Assembly (NCBI GenBank): GCA_010672925.1
Contig: JAAHFP010000042.1
Span: forward strand, 1 to 56,029
Direction of reading: 5' to 3'
From: Symploca sp. SIO1C2
GTDB taxonomy: Bacteria > Cyanobacteriota > Cyanobacteriia > Cyanobacteriales > Coleofasciculaceae
DNA length: 56,029 nt
This document shows, piece after piece, positions 8,018 to 16,802 of the stretch (position 1 is the first letter of the stretch; each line of letters starts with the position of its first letter). The notes beneath the pieces are model-generated. The model was given only the letters and a program-made list of their open reading frames with translations, did no database searches and was not told the DNA's origin. The position numbers and the translations under genes were made by a program.

Positions 8018-9148
8018 TCAATTATTAACATCACCCAACCGTGAGGTAATAAACCTATCCATCCAAGTTTCCAAATAAGCTCGATTTTTCTCTTGTTCCT
8101 CTGAATCAGTAGTATCGAGAGGATGAGGTGCTAAACCGACAATTGCTGCTGTAGTCACACAAAACATCGACTTCTGGAAAGTTTGGCAAATACGCACCCG
8201 TACATCATCTTCTCCCCGACGCGATCGCTGATACACTTCTTGGAGATAATCAGGAAGAAAATGAAGCATATCCTGCATGAGCAGAGTTGGTGGAATTCCA
8301 GCACCACCAATTGGCAGAGGATCAGCGTACAGTGCTCCATAAGCAAATCTGCCCTGTTCATAGGGAATCTGATATGCCTGAGCATTATAAGAAACTGTAC
8401 CAAGGAAAGGTGTTCCTCGGAAGAAAACTGCCTCTACATAAGGTACACCAGTATCCATCAAGAAAGTCAAGCCAACAGATTCAGGAATAATGTCATACCT
8501 CTGATTACCAATTTGGGGTGCATAGGTAATCGGTTTGCTAGCGTCTGCAACTAAACCATTCAGGATATGCTCTACTACTTGAGGAATCGAGGTGATTTTC
8601 CCTTGGTTATAGTTATCCGACAGACTCATGAAGATATCACTCATCACTCGCCAGAATTGCCCTAATCCACTGTAATAAGCCATTTGTCGTACTTGCTCCG
8701 GCAAAAACTCAGGAAAGAGCTTGTCAAGTCCTCCCATCAGAGGATTGCCTCGAAACTTTGCCTTAACTGCGGCAGCACATCTTTCTTTAAACTCTGGTGT
8801 ATCCAGATAGGCATCCAAACCACCGCCACCATGCCACAGCATAGCTTTCATACAGTATTCTGCATACTCAAAATTAATGCGGTCATGCCACCAGTGACGC
8901 AGTAACCCATTTAAGGAGACTTCCCCATTGAAGTATTTAAAGAAGGGGAAAAATACTAAGAATTGATGATCCGCAATATAAATCAGATTGCGGGAGTAGG
9001 CATCAAGCACCACACCGTAGCTATGGAGAATACCTACAACTTCCAAAACATGTTCTGGTGAATCCGGCAGCAAAGCATCACCAGCTTGCAACCGCTTGAT
9101 GTAAGCTTCTAAGGGATGATTCCGGGACTTTTCTTGGCTGGCTAACAT
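8018..9148 (-). CDS. cupB: CO2 hydration protein of the NDH-1 CO2-uptake complex
   Basis: A 376-residue protein of the ChpX/ChpY (CupB/CupA) family. These bind NDH-1MS complexes on the thylakoid and hydrate CO2 to bicarbonate at the expense of electron transport. I recognise the family from the conserved central part (EYCMKAMLWHGGGGLDAYL, LMGGLDKLFPEFLPEQVRQ). The length fits the shorter CupB/ChpX better than CupA. It is the third gene of the ndhF4-ndhD4-cupB minus-strand set next to ccm genes, an arrangement I recall from Nostoc-type genomes for the constitutive F4/D4 system. The ATG follows a heptamer tract with no visible Shine-Dalgarno. Confidence 0.88.
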   Translation of the reverse strand: MLASQEKSRNHPLEAYIKRLQAGDALLPDSPEHVLEVVGILHSYGVVLDAYSRNLIYIADHQFLVFFPFFKYFNGEVSLNGLLRHWWHDRINFEYAEYCMKAMLWHGGGGLDAYLDTPEFKERCAAAVKAKFRGNPLMGGLDKLFPEFLPEQVRQMAYYSGLGQFWRVMSDIFMSLSDNYNQGKITSIPQVVEHILNGLVADASKPITYAPQIGNQRYDIIPESVGLTFLMDTGVPYVEAVFFRGTPFLGTVSYNAQAYQIPYEQGRFAYGALYADPLPIGGAGIPPTLLMQDMLHFLPDYLQEVYQRSRRGEDDVRVRICQTFQKSMFCVTTAAIVGLAPHPLDTTDSEEQEKNRAYLETWMDRFITSRLGDVNN

Positions 9149-9250
9149 TTTTGTTTGTTGTTGGTTGTTTGTTATTTGTTATTTGTTGTTTGGGAATGGG
9201 GAATGGAGAATTGAGAATTGAGAATTGAGAATTGAGAATTGAGAATTGGA
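9149..9250. repeat. Heptamer tracts between cupB and ndhD4
   Basis: TTTGTTR-type units (9149-9190) run straight into the cupB start codon. They are followed by TGAGAAT units (about 9205-9250). Confidence 0.85.
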
Positions 9251-9275
9251 GAATGGGAATGTACATATCTCCCCC

Positions 9276-9527
9276 AGCTTCCTCAGCTTCCTCAGCTCCC
9301 CCAGCTTCCCCAGCTTCCCCAGCTCCCCCAGCTCCCCCAGCTCCCCCAGCTCCCCCAGCTTCCTCAGCTCCCTCAGCTTCCTCAGCTTCCTCAGCTTCCC
9401 CAGCTTCCTCAGCTTCCTCAGCTCCCCCAGCTCCCCCAGCTCCCCCAGCTTCCTCAGCTCCCTCAGCTTCCTCAGCTTCCTCAGCTCCCCCAGCTTCCTC
9501 AGCTCCCCCAGCTCCCCCAGCTCCCCA
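9276..9527. repeat. 9-bp tandem array AGCTYCYYC, about 28 units
   Basis: Units AGCTCCCCC, AGCTTCCTC, AGCTTCCCC and AGCTCCCTC repeat with an exact 9-bp period from 9276 to 9527. The right end enters ndhD4 and encodes its last eight residues and stop. Because 9 is a multiple of 3, the array is open in several frames, but none looks like a real gene. Smaller arrays lie at 36814-36857, about 45480-45515 and 45590-45616. Confidence 0.93.
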
Positions 9528-11013
9528 CACTCCTGTAGGAAACGACGGAAGGTGACTCAATTACCATTGCTGCTGTTGTTGTTTCACTTAGTTTTACTAG
9601 CCATCCCGGCTGTAATCCTAAGACAACGATTAAAATGGCTAAAACAATTGCTGGGAGACGCTCACTCCAGTTGGCTGGGGGCAAATTGATCACTAATGCA
9701 GACAAACGACCAAAGAAGGCTTTCTCCATTAGAATCAAGTAGTAAACAGCGGTTAGGCCAGTACCAATCATACAGAGGATAGTTTGTATAGGGAAGATCG
9801 AGAAGCTACCCCGAAATACTAAGAATTCCGAGATAAATCCTACCATTCCAGGTATTCCCGCACTCGCCATTACTCCTACCACCATCAGGCTACCGGTGAT
9901 GGGCAAGCCTCTTTCCCAGTTGAAAAGCCCTTCAAGAACACCCAAATCCCGTGAGCCGGTCTTCTTATAAACAATACCTACTAGCAAAAATAATAGTCCA
10001 GAGATCAAACCATGACTCACCATTTGGAGAACCGCTGCAACTAGGGCAATTGGTGTCGCAGCAGCAGCAGCCAATAGAATATAACCCATGTGGGCTACAG
10101 AACTAAAAGCTACCATTTTTTTCATGTCCCGTTGAGCGATCGCATTGAAGGCACCGTACAGTGAACTTACCGCTGCCCAAATTGCTAGGGCAGGAGCTAG
10201 TAGAGCCCAACTATCAGGGAATAAGCCTAAGCCAAATCGTAATAGACCATAGGTTCCCAACTTTAGCAGTACCCCTGCCAAGAGAACAGAAATGGGGGTT
10301 GAAGCTTCAACGTGGGCATCTGGCAACCAGGTGTGGAAGGGTACTAAGGGAATCTTAATACCAAAACCAACTAAAATTGCCCCTAGTAGTAGCAACTGCT
10401 GACCTAAAGGTAGTAAAGATGCCAATTGTTGGGTTTCTAGGTAGGCAAAGCTAGAAGCACCACTCAAAAATCCGATACCGAGGAAGGCCGCTAGAACCAG
10501 TGCTCCGGAAACTGCTGTGTACAGGAGAAACTTGGTTGCTGCGTAACCTCGCCGTTTGCCTCCCCAAATGGCAATCAACAAATATAAAGGAATCAGTTCT
10601 AGCTCATAGAAGATGAAAAATAGTAGCAAATCTTGAGCCAGGAATGCACCAGCAACAGCAGAATTCAGTAACAGAATTAGGGCGTAATACAGCCGAGGAC
10701 GGGGTAAGTTTTCATCACTGCTGTGGATAGCAATTGCCGTAAGCAAACCATTGAGTACCAGCAATGGCATAGACAATCCGTCTACTCCCAGACTGTAGGT
10801 CAAACCTAAAGTATCAATCCAGGCAAAATACTCGCTGTATTGCATTTCTCCCACAGTCGGGTTAAATCCGAACAGTAAGACAATCGACCAAATAAAAGCA
10901 CCAATAGCAGTTGCCAATGCTACTTGACGGGCAACTTTAGGTGTGAAGGTGACCGGTAAAAATGCTACAAGCGCAGCAATTAATATCGGTACCCAAATTA
11001 AGGCACTTAGCAT
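9499..11013 (-). CDS. ndhD4: NDH-1 subunit 4 (NdhD4), proton-pumping membrane subunit
   Basis: A 504-residue antiporter-like subunit with about 14 transmembrane helices. Conserved features include the FYELELIPLYLLI segment with its glutamate, the loop lysine and histidine of IKIPLVPFHTWLPDAHVEA, and KMVAFSSVAHMGY. NdhD4 with NdhF4 and CupB defines the low-affinity CO2-uptake form of NDH-1. The D4 assignment rests on operon context. The last residues (VGSWGSWGS) and the TGA are encoded by the 9-bp array, so the native C-terminus has been replaced or extended. The ATG at 11013 directly follows a CAACAAA tract. Confidence 0.92.
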   Translation of the reverse strand: MLSALIWVPILIAALVAFLPVTFTPKVARQVALATAIGAFIWSIVLLFGFNPTVGEMQYSEYFAWIDTLGLTYSLGVDGLSMPLLVLNGLLTAIAIHSSDENLPRPRLYYALILLLNSAVAGAFLAQDLLLFFIFYELELIPLYLLIAIWGGKRRGYAATKFLLYTAVSGALVLAAFLGIGFLSGASSFAYLETQQLASLLPLGQQLLLLGAILVGFGIKIPLVPFHTWLPDAHVEASTPISVLLAGVLLKLGTYGLLRFGLGLFPDSWALLAPALAIWAAVSSLYGAFNAIAQRDMKKMVAFSSVAHMGYILLAAAAATPIALVAAVLQMVSHGLISGLLFLLVGIVYKKTGSRDLGVLEGLFNWERGLPITGSLMVVGVMASAGIPGMVGFISEFLVFRGSFSIFPIQTILCMIGTGLTAVYYLILMEKAFFGRLSALVINLPPANWSERLPAIVLAILIVVLGLQPGWLVKLSETTTAAMVIESPSVVSYRSVGSWGSWGS

Positions 11014-11064
11014 AATTTGTTGTTTGTTGTTTGTTGTTTGTTGTTTGTCGTTTGTTGTTTGTTG
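11014..11064. repeat. Heptamer tract (TTTGTTG)n upstream of ndhD4
   Basis: About seven period-7 units end three bases from the ndhD4 start. The spacer to ndhF4 then continues with ATTGACC/AATAACA-type repeats to 11155. Confidence 0.88.
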
Positions 11065-11151
11065 GTCAACCCATAGGTAAGTAGGGAATGGTTAAGCTAT
11101 TATCAATAACAAATGACTATTGACCAATGACCAATAACAAATAACAAATAA

Positions 11152-13056
11152 CTATTGACCTGTTAGGATTGACCATTGCTCCAAAGACCATTGACTCAAA
11201 GGCCACTGATTCAATGGCCAAGTCATCAGTAAAGTGAAAAGGCTGACTCCGACAAGAATAGTTAGTAAGTAAAACTGAGACTTACCAGAAGCACTGTACT
11301 TTAAGCTCTGGCCACTAAAAACTGTTGCCAAGCCGGTGAGATTGACTAAACCATCAACTAGATAACGGTCAATCCAAGCACTAATCTGAGCTAACAAACT
11401 AACAGCAAACACTACCGTTAAGCGGTAAAGTCGATCTACGTAAAAGTCATAGGCAAGTAAGTCTTGTACAAATCTCACGGGGAGTACAATCGAGCGTGAG
11501 CCGGTTCTGGAAAAATCAATGAAAGTACAGACAATACAACCTACTGCACCAGACAAGACTAATAACACTTCCGCTAAGAGGTTATTGAGGTAGGCATACT
11601 GAAAGGGAGACAACAACCCAAGTTGCTTCATCAACAGTGGCATGGCTAACACAACAACAGTTAAAGCTACCATTGGTAATGCCATTGCCCAAGGTACTTC
11701 CGGTGCTCTTCTGGTTTTTGGCTGAGGACTTCCTAAGAAAACTAGACGAAACACCCTGGTTAAACCAAAGGCCGTGAGACCATTAACTAACAAAAAAGTG
11801 CCCACTAGCCAGGGGTAACTCACCCAAAAAGCTTTTATGCCTTCTCCCATAGCCCAAAAGCTTCCCAAAGGTAGTATGGCAACTGTCCCAGCTGCACCTA
11901 CCACAAAGGCTGTAGTAGTAGCAGGCATTCGAGACCATAAACCTCCCATTTCTGTGAGGTCTTGGCTACTAGTATTTAAAATGACGGAGCCAATGCTCAT
12001 AAATAATAGTGCCTTGGCCACTGCATGGGTAAGGAGCAAAATTGCTGCAATATCGGCTCTTCCAACTCCAATGGCAATAAATACCAGACCAAGAAAGGCA
12101 CTGGTAGAATGGGATAGGGCTCGCTTAATATCAATTTGAGCGATCGCGACTAAAGAAGCTCCTACTGCGGTTACGGTGCCAATTACTATCAAAGCATCTA
12201 AAGTTGCTGGGGACATGGCTAGGACTGGCAGTAGTTTAATCAACACATAAGTACCAATACCTACTACCAAAGAATTCCGCAATACTGAGGCAGGGTTAGG
12301 GCCTTCCATTGCTTCATCCAACCACAGATGTAGGGGAAATTGAGCACATTTACCAATCGGACCAGCAATCAAAGTAAAACCCAACAAGTTGGCTTGCCAA
12401 GGCGGTAAATCTGCATTAGCCGCCCACTCATATAAGTCTGGAAAGTGTAAGCTTCCGACTAGGGTTGCTAAGGCGACAACTCCTATCAAGAGTAAAATGT
12501 CTCCTACCCGCTTGGTTAAAAAGGCATCTCGCGCCGCTTTCACCACTAAAGGCTGAGCATACCAAAAACCTACAATGAGATAAGTTGAGAGGGTGAGCAT
12601 CTCCAGTAGAGCATAAGTAAGGAAGAGGGAATCGCTCAAGGCAATACCAACCATTGCCCCCTCAAAAAATCCCAACAAAGCAAAAAAGCGAGCTAGCGCC
12701 CAATCTTTTTCCATGTATCCCAGAGCAAAAAGTTGGGCTAGTAGACTTAAACTTGTGACAGCTTCTACAGTTCCAACACTGCCCGGTGAAACATTCAACA
12801 ACAAATCTAAATCTAAGTCAGCAACCTCTAGCCAGTGAAATACTAACAACTCATGTGCGGGTTGCTGCCATGCCCGGTAGAGGAGGAAACAACCGTGCAA
12901 AGATGCCACAATGGTCATCAATATGTTAACGTAGGCAGCTGGCCTCTGACCAGTACGACGAATCAACCCCGTTGCCCAGGGTAGGGTTAATATAGCACCC
13001 AACAAACCATAACAAGGCAGCAACCAAACATTCTGAGTAAGAAACTCACTCATCAT
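11152..13056 (-). CDS. ndhF4: NDH-1 subunit 5 (NdhF4), proton-pumping membrane subunit
   Basis: A 634-residue NuoL/NdhF-type subunit. I see TLSLLAQLFALGYM, the helix with LEMLTLSTYLIVGFWY, GPIGKCAQFPLHLWLDEAMEGPNPASVL and the long C-terminal part. It is the first gene of the CO2-uptake operon and should sit in the distal membrane arm. The ATG at 13056 has GAGGT about eight bases upstream; the ATG at 13053 is possible. The last 22 residues (WPLNQWPLSQWSLEQW...) are quasi-repetitive and are encoded by TGGTCAAT-like repeats that continue past the stop. F4 rather than F3 is inferred from the CupB-length partner and ccm neighbours. Confidence 0.92.
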   Translation of the reverse strand: MMSEFLTQNVWLLPCYGLLGAILTLPWATGLIRRTGQRPAAYVNILMTIVASLHGCFLLYRAWQQPAHELLVFHWLEVADLDLDLLLNVSPGSVGTVEAVTSLSLLAQLFALGYMEKDWALARFFALLGFFEGAMVGIALSDSLFLTYALLEMLTLSTYLIVGFWYAQPLVVKAARDAFLTKRVGDILLLIGVVALATLVGSLHFPDLYEWAANADLPPWQANLLGFTLIAGPIGKCAQFPLHLWLDEAMEGPNPASVLRNSLVVGIGTYVLIKLLPVLAMSPATLDALIVIGTVTAVGASLVAIAQIDIKRALSHSTSAFLGLVFIAIGVGRADIAAILLLTHAVAKALLFMSIGSVILNTSSQDLTEMGGLWSRMPATTTAFVVGAAGTVAILPLGSFWAMGEGIKAFWVSYPWLVGTFLLVNGLTAFGLTRVFRLVFLGSPQPKTRRAPEVPWAMALPMVALTVVVLAMPLLMKQLGLLSPFQYAYLNNLLAEVLLVLSGAVGCIVCTFIDFSRTGSRSIVLPVRFVQDLLAYDFYVDRLYRLTVVFAVSLLAQISAWIDRYLVDGLVNLTGLATVFSGQSLKYSASGKSQFYLLTILVGVSLFTLLMTWPLNQWPLSQWSLEQWSILTGQ

Positions 13057-13264
13057 TCATTGACCTCACTACTTTTTCTAATCACTTAAAATTCGATGAA
13101 CTAGGGAATTGTTGAAAAATGTTAATAACGACTCCAAAATACTTGCAAAAATGTAATTAGTTTTCTGTATAAAACTAATAAATTTTTTTATTGTTGCTTA
13201 GTCGGCTTCCACCCTGAGTTACTAATTATTGTCCAGAAAAAACTGGAGGTATTGATGCCAATTG

Positions 13265-13316
13265 TTCCTTGTTGAAACATCACCAAATCAGGGTTGGTGC
13301 GGGGAATAACAAGGAA
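13265..13316. promoter_or_regulatory. Nested stem-loop in the ndhF4/ccmK2 control region
   Basis: An outer stem TTCCTTGTT (13265-13273) / AACAAGGAA (13308-13316) encloses an inner stem CACCAA (13281-13286) / TTGGTG (13294-13299). It could be a leader structure, a terminator-like fold or a small element remnant. Confidence 0.45.
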
Positions 13317-13475
13317 ACTCAATACCACTAATCAGAGCTAGTTATAGCAAAATTCAGTGCATCAGACCCAATCTTGTTCGCTACACGATGTAAGGATATT
13401 ACCAGAAAACCTCCCAGTTTCCTGGCAGGGGCAAAGTTTAACTGATATAAAAATTATAAAAATATTATAAAACAT

Positions 13476-13505
13476 AAAGTGACCATTCTCCAAAATGGTG
13501 ACTTT
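13476..13505. promoter_or_regulatory. Dyad AAAGTGACCAT / ATGGTGACTTT upstream of ccmK2
   Basis: Eleven-base arms with one internal mismatch are separated by eight bases. Size and place fit either an operator or a hairpin. No regulator can be assigned from sequence alone. Confidence 0.4.
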
Positions 13506-13739
13506 TCGTTAAATATTATGGAGAACTAGTCGTCAATATTAATTTTTATTAAGTTTTTCATTAAGAAGTATTATGACAATTTATATTGTCAAATACACTA
13601 AGCTTCTCTATGCTTAATTTGACTGTCCATTGAAGACAAGATTTCTCAAGCTAAAAACTGAGAATCTTTGTCGAGTTTTTGCTGAGTATAGATTTGTTGC
13701 AGTTATATCTGACCTAATCCACAGAGGAGAAACCTGTAA

Positions 13740-14051
13740 ATGTCAATTGCCGTAGGAATGTTAGAAACGCTAGGCTTTCCCGCTGTCGTCGAAGCGGCAG
13801 ATTCTATGGTGAAAGCCGCTCGTGTTACCCTTGTGGGTTACGAAAAAATCGGTAGTGGTCGTGTGACGGTTATCGTTAGAGGAGATGTCTCGGAGGTGCA
13901 AGCTTCCATTGCTGCTGGAATTGAGAGTGCGAAGCGGGTCTCTGGGGGTGAGGTACTGTCCCACCACATTATCGCTCGTCCCCATGAGAACCTGGAATAT
14001 GTACTACCAATTCGTTACACCGAAGCAGTGGAACAATTTCGCTCTTATTAG
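13740..14051 (+). CDS. ccmK2: Carboxysome shell hexamer protein CcmK2
   Basis: A 103-residue single BMC-domain protein that forms hexamers tiling the beta-carboxysome shell facets. It has the typical start [40 protein letters not shown], the pore-loop region and the end [19 protein letters not shown]. Length and first position match CcmK2 of Synechocystis, whose operon order K2-K1-L-M-N is the same. GAGGAG lies about 11 bases before the ATG. It is a close paralogue of the next gene. The K2/K1 naming is by analogy. Confidence 0.95.
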   Translation: MSIAVGMLETLGFPAVVEAADSMVKAARVTLVGYEKIGSGRVTVIVRGDVSEVQASIAAGIESAKRVSGGEVLSHHIIARPHENLEYVLPIRYTEAVEQFRSY

Positions 14052-14132
14052 CCAGCATAGCCTTTAACTGAGTTCGGTAGCCCTCAAACTCAACATAGTA
14101 ACTACTTTTCTTAAAATCTTGGAGTAACACTG

Positions 14133-14474
14133 ATGTCAATTGCCGTAGGAATGTTAGAAACACTAGGCTTTCCCGCTGTCGTTGAGGCGGCAGACGCAAT
14201 GGTCAAAGCCGCTCGTGTTACCCTTGTAGGCTATGAAAAAATTGGTACCGGTCGTGTGACGGTTATCGTTAGAGGAGATGTCTCAGAGGTACAAGCCTCA
14301 ATTGATGCGGGGATTGGTAATGCAGGGCGGGTGAGTGGAGGTAAGGTACTATCCCACCATATTATTGCTCGTCCTCACGAAAACCTGGAATACGTTTTGC
14401 CGATTCGTTACACCGACGATGTAGATCAGTTTCGCGAGAGCGCTACTGGGATCAGTTCGGCTAACCGACCTTAA
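14133..14474 (+). CDS. ccmK1: Carboxysome shell hexamer protein CcmK1
   Basis: A 113-residue BMC-domain protein nearly identical to CcmK2 over its first 95 residues. A C-terminal extension (about [13 protein letters not shown]) is the usual difference of CcmK1. It has GGAG before the ATG and starts 81 bp after ccmK2. It should co-assemble with CcmK2 in shell facets. High DNA similarity to ccmK2 makes gene conversion between the two plausible. Confidence 0.94.
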   Translation: MSIAVGMLETLGFPAVVEAADAMVKAARVTLVGYEKIGTGRVTVIVRGDVSEVQASIDAGIGNAGRVSGGKVLSHHIIARPHENLEYVLPIRYTDDVDQFRESATGISSANRP

Positions 14475-14483
14475 GATAATCCA

Positions 14484-14786
14484 ATGCAAATTGCTAAAGT
14501 TCGTGGCACGGTTGTCAGTTCTTACAAAGAACCAAGTCTCAGAGGCGTTAAATTTCTCTTATTGCAATTCCTTGATGAGAAAGGACAACTATTGCCCAAG
14601 TATGAAGTGGCAGGAGATGTTGTTGGTGCAGGTATAGATGAGTGGGTCTTGGTGAGCTTTGGCAGTGCAGCTCGTCAGGTCGGTGAAACTGATAAGCGTC
14701 CCCTTGATGCCATGGTGGTGGGCATTATTGACACAGTAAGTGTAGGTAATAATCTGCTCTACAGCAAGAAAGCTCAAACTCGTTAG
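14484..14786 (+). CDS. ccmL: Carboxysome shell vertex protein CcmL
   Basis: A 100-residue EutN/CcmL-family pentamer that caps the vertices of the carboxysome shell. The N-terminus MQIAKVRGTVVSSYKEPSL, the DEWVLVSFGSAAR segment and the PLDAMVVGIIDTV end are diagnostic. It starts 9 bp after the ccmK1 stop, in the same operon. No strong Shine-Dalgarno is seen (only TTAAGATAA), so coupling to ccmK1 is likely. Confidence 0.95.
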   Translation: MQIAKVRGTVVSSYKEPSLRGVKFLLLQFLDEKGQLLPKYEVAGDVVGAGIDEWVLVSFGSAARQVGETDKRPLDAMVVGIIDTVSVGNNLLYSKKAQTR

Positions 14787-14809
14787 TGAGCAAGGCAATT
14801 GGGAATTGG

Positions 14810-14897
14810 CAATAGGCAATAGGCAACGCACCTAAAACCTACCACCTAAAACCTAAAACCTACCACCTACCACCTACCACCTAAAACCTACCACCTA
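14810..14897. repeat. Heptamer tracts between ccmL and ccmM
   Basis: AATAGGC-type units, then ACCTAAA/ACCTACC units with a 7-bp period, fill most of the 139-bp gap. The ccmM ribosome binding site (AGGAG) lies after them. Confidence 0.8.
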
Positions 14898-14925
14898 AAC
14901 TTGTTCAGATAGGAGTTAAGACATT

Positions 14926-16620
14926 ATGGCAGTCCAAAGCTACGCGGCCCCCCCAACACCTTGGTCTAAAACTTTAGCAGAACCCCAAATTCATGAAACT
15001 GCCTATGTGCATTCTTTTTCTAACATCATTGGGGATGTCAGGATCTCTGAGAATGTCTTAATTGCCCCAGGCACTTCTATTCGAGCTGATGAAGGGGGAC
15101 CGTTTTACATTGGTGCTGGCACCAATATTCAAGATGGTGTGGTCATTCATGGTCTCGACGACGGTAAAGTAGTTGGGGATAACCAGGAAAATTACTCAGT
15201 CTGGATTGGGAATAATGCTTCGATAACTCACATGAGTCTGATTCACGGTCCGGCTTATATTGGGGATGATTGCTTTATTGGTTTTCGTTCTACAGTATTC
15301 AATGCCCGGATTGGTAAAGGCTGTATTGTGATGATGCATGCCTTAGTTCAGGACGTAAAAATTCCCCCTGGTAAATATGTACCTTCAGGAGCGGTGATTA
15401 CCACCCAGCAACAAGCTGACCGACTGCCAGATGTTGAAGAACAAGATATGCAGTTTGCTCATCATGTGGCAGCAACTAATGAGGCATTGCGCTCAGGATA
15501 TCAATGTTTTGAGAATGATGCTTGTATCACCCCTATCCGAAATCAAATTGCCCATAAGTCTGACTTTAATGGCAACGGCGACAGTAGTCCTAACAGTTCT
15601 CAAAATTCTTATAGTTCCATGTCTACTACTACACAATTGAGTTCAGATATTCAAACACAGGTTAGTCAACTATTAGCCCAAGGTTACCGCATTGGAGCTG
15701 AGTATGCTGATGAACGCCGCTTCCGTACTAGTTCTTGGAAAAGTGTTCCCTCGATTCACTCTGACAGAAAATCGGCAGTTATCGCTGCTTTATCTGATTG
15801 TTTAGCAGAACACGAAGGTGAGTATGTACGGCTAATTGGGATTGATCCGAAAGCCAAGCGACGGGTTCTCGAAGAAATCATCCAAAAACCTGGTTCTCAG
15901 CCCAGCACTACTGGTAAATCCGCAGTGTCTCGTTCTAGCTACAGTAGCTCATCTTCAAGCTACAGTTCTGCTAAGGCTTCGAGTTCAGGGTTGAATTCTG
16001 GAGTAGCAGACACAGTTAGTCAACTGTTAAGCCAAGGTTACCGCATTGGAGCTGAGTATGCCGATGAGCGTCGCTTCCGTACCAGTTCCTGGAAAGATGC
16101 TCCCTCGATTCACTCTGACAAAAAATCAGAAGTGATAGCTGCCCTGTCTGAATGTCTAGCAGATCACGAGGGTGAGTATGTACGGTTGATAGGGATTGAT
16201 CCAAAGGCAAAACGGCGGATTCTTGAAGAAATTATCCAAAAACCGGGCGATAAGCCTCAAGCTGGAGCTAACTCTGCCAGTAACAACGGTGCTAAGAGCA
16301 GTAACGGCTATAAGAGAGCAGAATCATCAATTTCCAGGACATCAAAATCTGACACCTCCTTAAGCAAGGAAACCGTTGAACAGGTGCGTCAGTTATTGTC
16401 TCAAGGCTACAAAATTGGTACAGAACATGCTGACAAACGTCGTTTCCGTACCAGTTCTTGGCAAAGTTGTACCCCTATCGCCTCCACTCGCGAGTCGGAA
16501 GTTATTGAAGGTTTGGAAGATTGCATAACCAGCCATAGTGATGAGTATGTACGCTTGATTGGCATTGACACTAAACAAAAGCGGCGTGTCCTAGAGACGA
16601 TTATTCAAAAGCCTAACTGA
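14926..16620 (+). CDS. ccmM: Carboxysome scaffold CcmM: gamma-carbonic anhydrase domain plus three SSUL modules
   Basis: 564 residues. Residues 1-210 form a left-handed beta-helix gamma-carbonic anhydrase domain with zinc ligands His75, His102 and His107. Cys194 and Cys200 match the activating disulfide of active CcmM enzymes. Three RbcS-like (SSUL) modules follow at about 238-322, 359-440 and 480-563, joined by Ser-rich linkers; they cross-link Rubisco. Only SSUL3 has two cysteines 18 apart (Cys515, Cys533); SSUL1 and SSUL2 have one each. An internal ATG at 15619 (residue 232) could start the short M35-like form, though no clear ribosome site precedes it. The main start has AGGAG. Confidence 0.96.
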   Translation: MAVQSYAAPPTPWSKTLAEPQIHETAYVHSFSNIIGDVRISENVLIAPGTSIRADEGGPFYIGAGTNIQDGVVIHGLDDGKVVGDNQENYSVWIGNNASITHMSLIHGPAYIGDDCFIGFRSTVFNARIGKGCIVMMHALVQDVKIPPGKYVPSGAVITTQQQADRLPDVEEQDMQFAHHVAATNEALRSGYQCFENDACITPIRNQIAHKSDFNGNGDSSPNSSQNSYSSMSTTTQLSSDIQTQVSQLLAQGYRIGAEYADERRFRTSSWKSVPSIHSDRKSAVIAALSDCLAEHEGEYVRLIGIDPKAKRRVLEEIIQKPGSQPSTTGKSAVSRSSYSSSSSSYSSAKASSSGLNSGVADTVSQLLSQGYRIGAEYADERRFRTSSWKDAPSIHSDKKSEVIAALSECLADHEGEYVRLIGIDPKAKRRILEEIIQKPGDKPQAGANSASNNGAKSSNGYKRAESSISRTSKSDTSLSKETVEQVRQLLSQGYKIGTEHADKRRFRTSSWQSCTPIASTRESEVIEGLEDCITSHSDEYVRLIGIDTKQKRRVLETIIQKPN

Positions 16621-16802
16621 GGCATTTTTTCCGATACTAAGCTTAGCTTAAGCAGTGCAGCGCATTTGATCTGCATGAACTTTCCTTGGCTAATGGCTAA
16701 TGGCTAAAAAACATATCCCAGTTATTGGTATTAGCTATCAGTTCATTAGCCTTGCTCCAGAAATGGTGAGTAATCAAAGTTAAAAACTCTGTTTCAACCA
16801 AC

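Larger units (their letters stand above)
13057..13739. promoter_or_regulatory. Divergent control region between ndhF4 and ccmK2
   Basis: These 683 AT-rich bases contain no convincing ORF and must hold promoters for both carbon-concentrating operons. Two dyads are visible and listed separately. GAGGAG at about 13724 is the ccmK2 ribosome binding site. No promoter could be assigned with confidence. Confidence 0.6.

Noticed and set aside
7790-8078. Plus-strand ORFs of 61-84 codons before cupB
   Set aside because: They run through heptamer tracts and an inverted repeat.
9078-9689. Several overlapping ORFs (Ala/Gly/Glu-, Pro/Ala-, Pro/Gln/Leu- and Ser/Pro-rich) across the 9-bp array
   Set aside because: The 9-bp period keeps all frames open. 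Proteins are pure repeat translations, occur on both strands and have no start signals.
13969-14199. Minus-strand ORF across the ccmK1/ccmK2 gap
   Set aside because: Antisense to two clear BMC genes.
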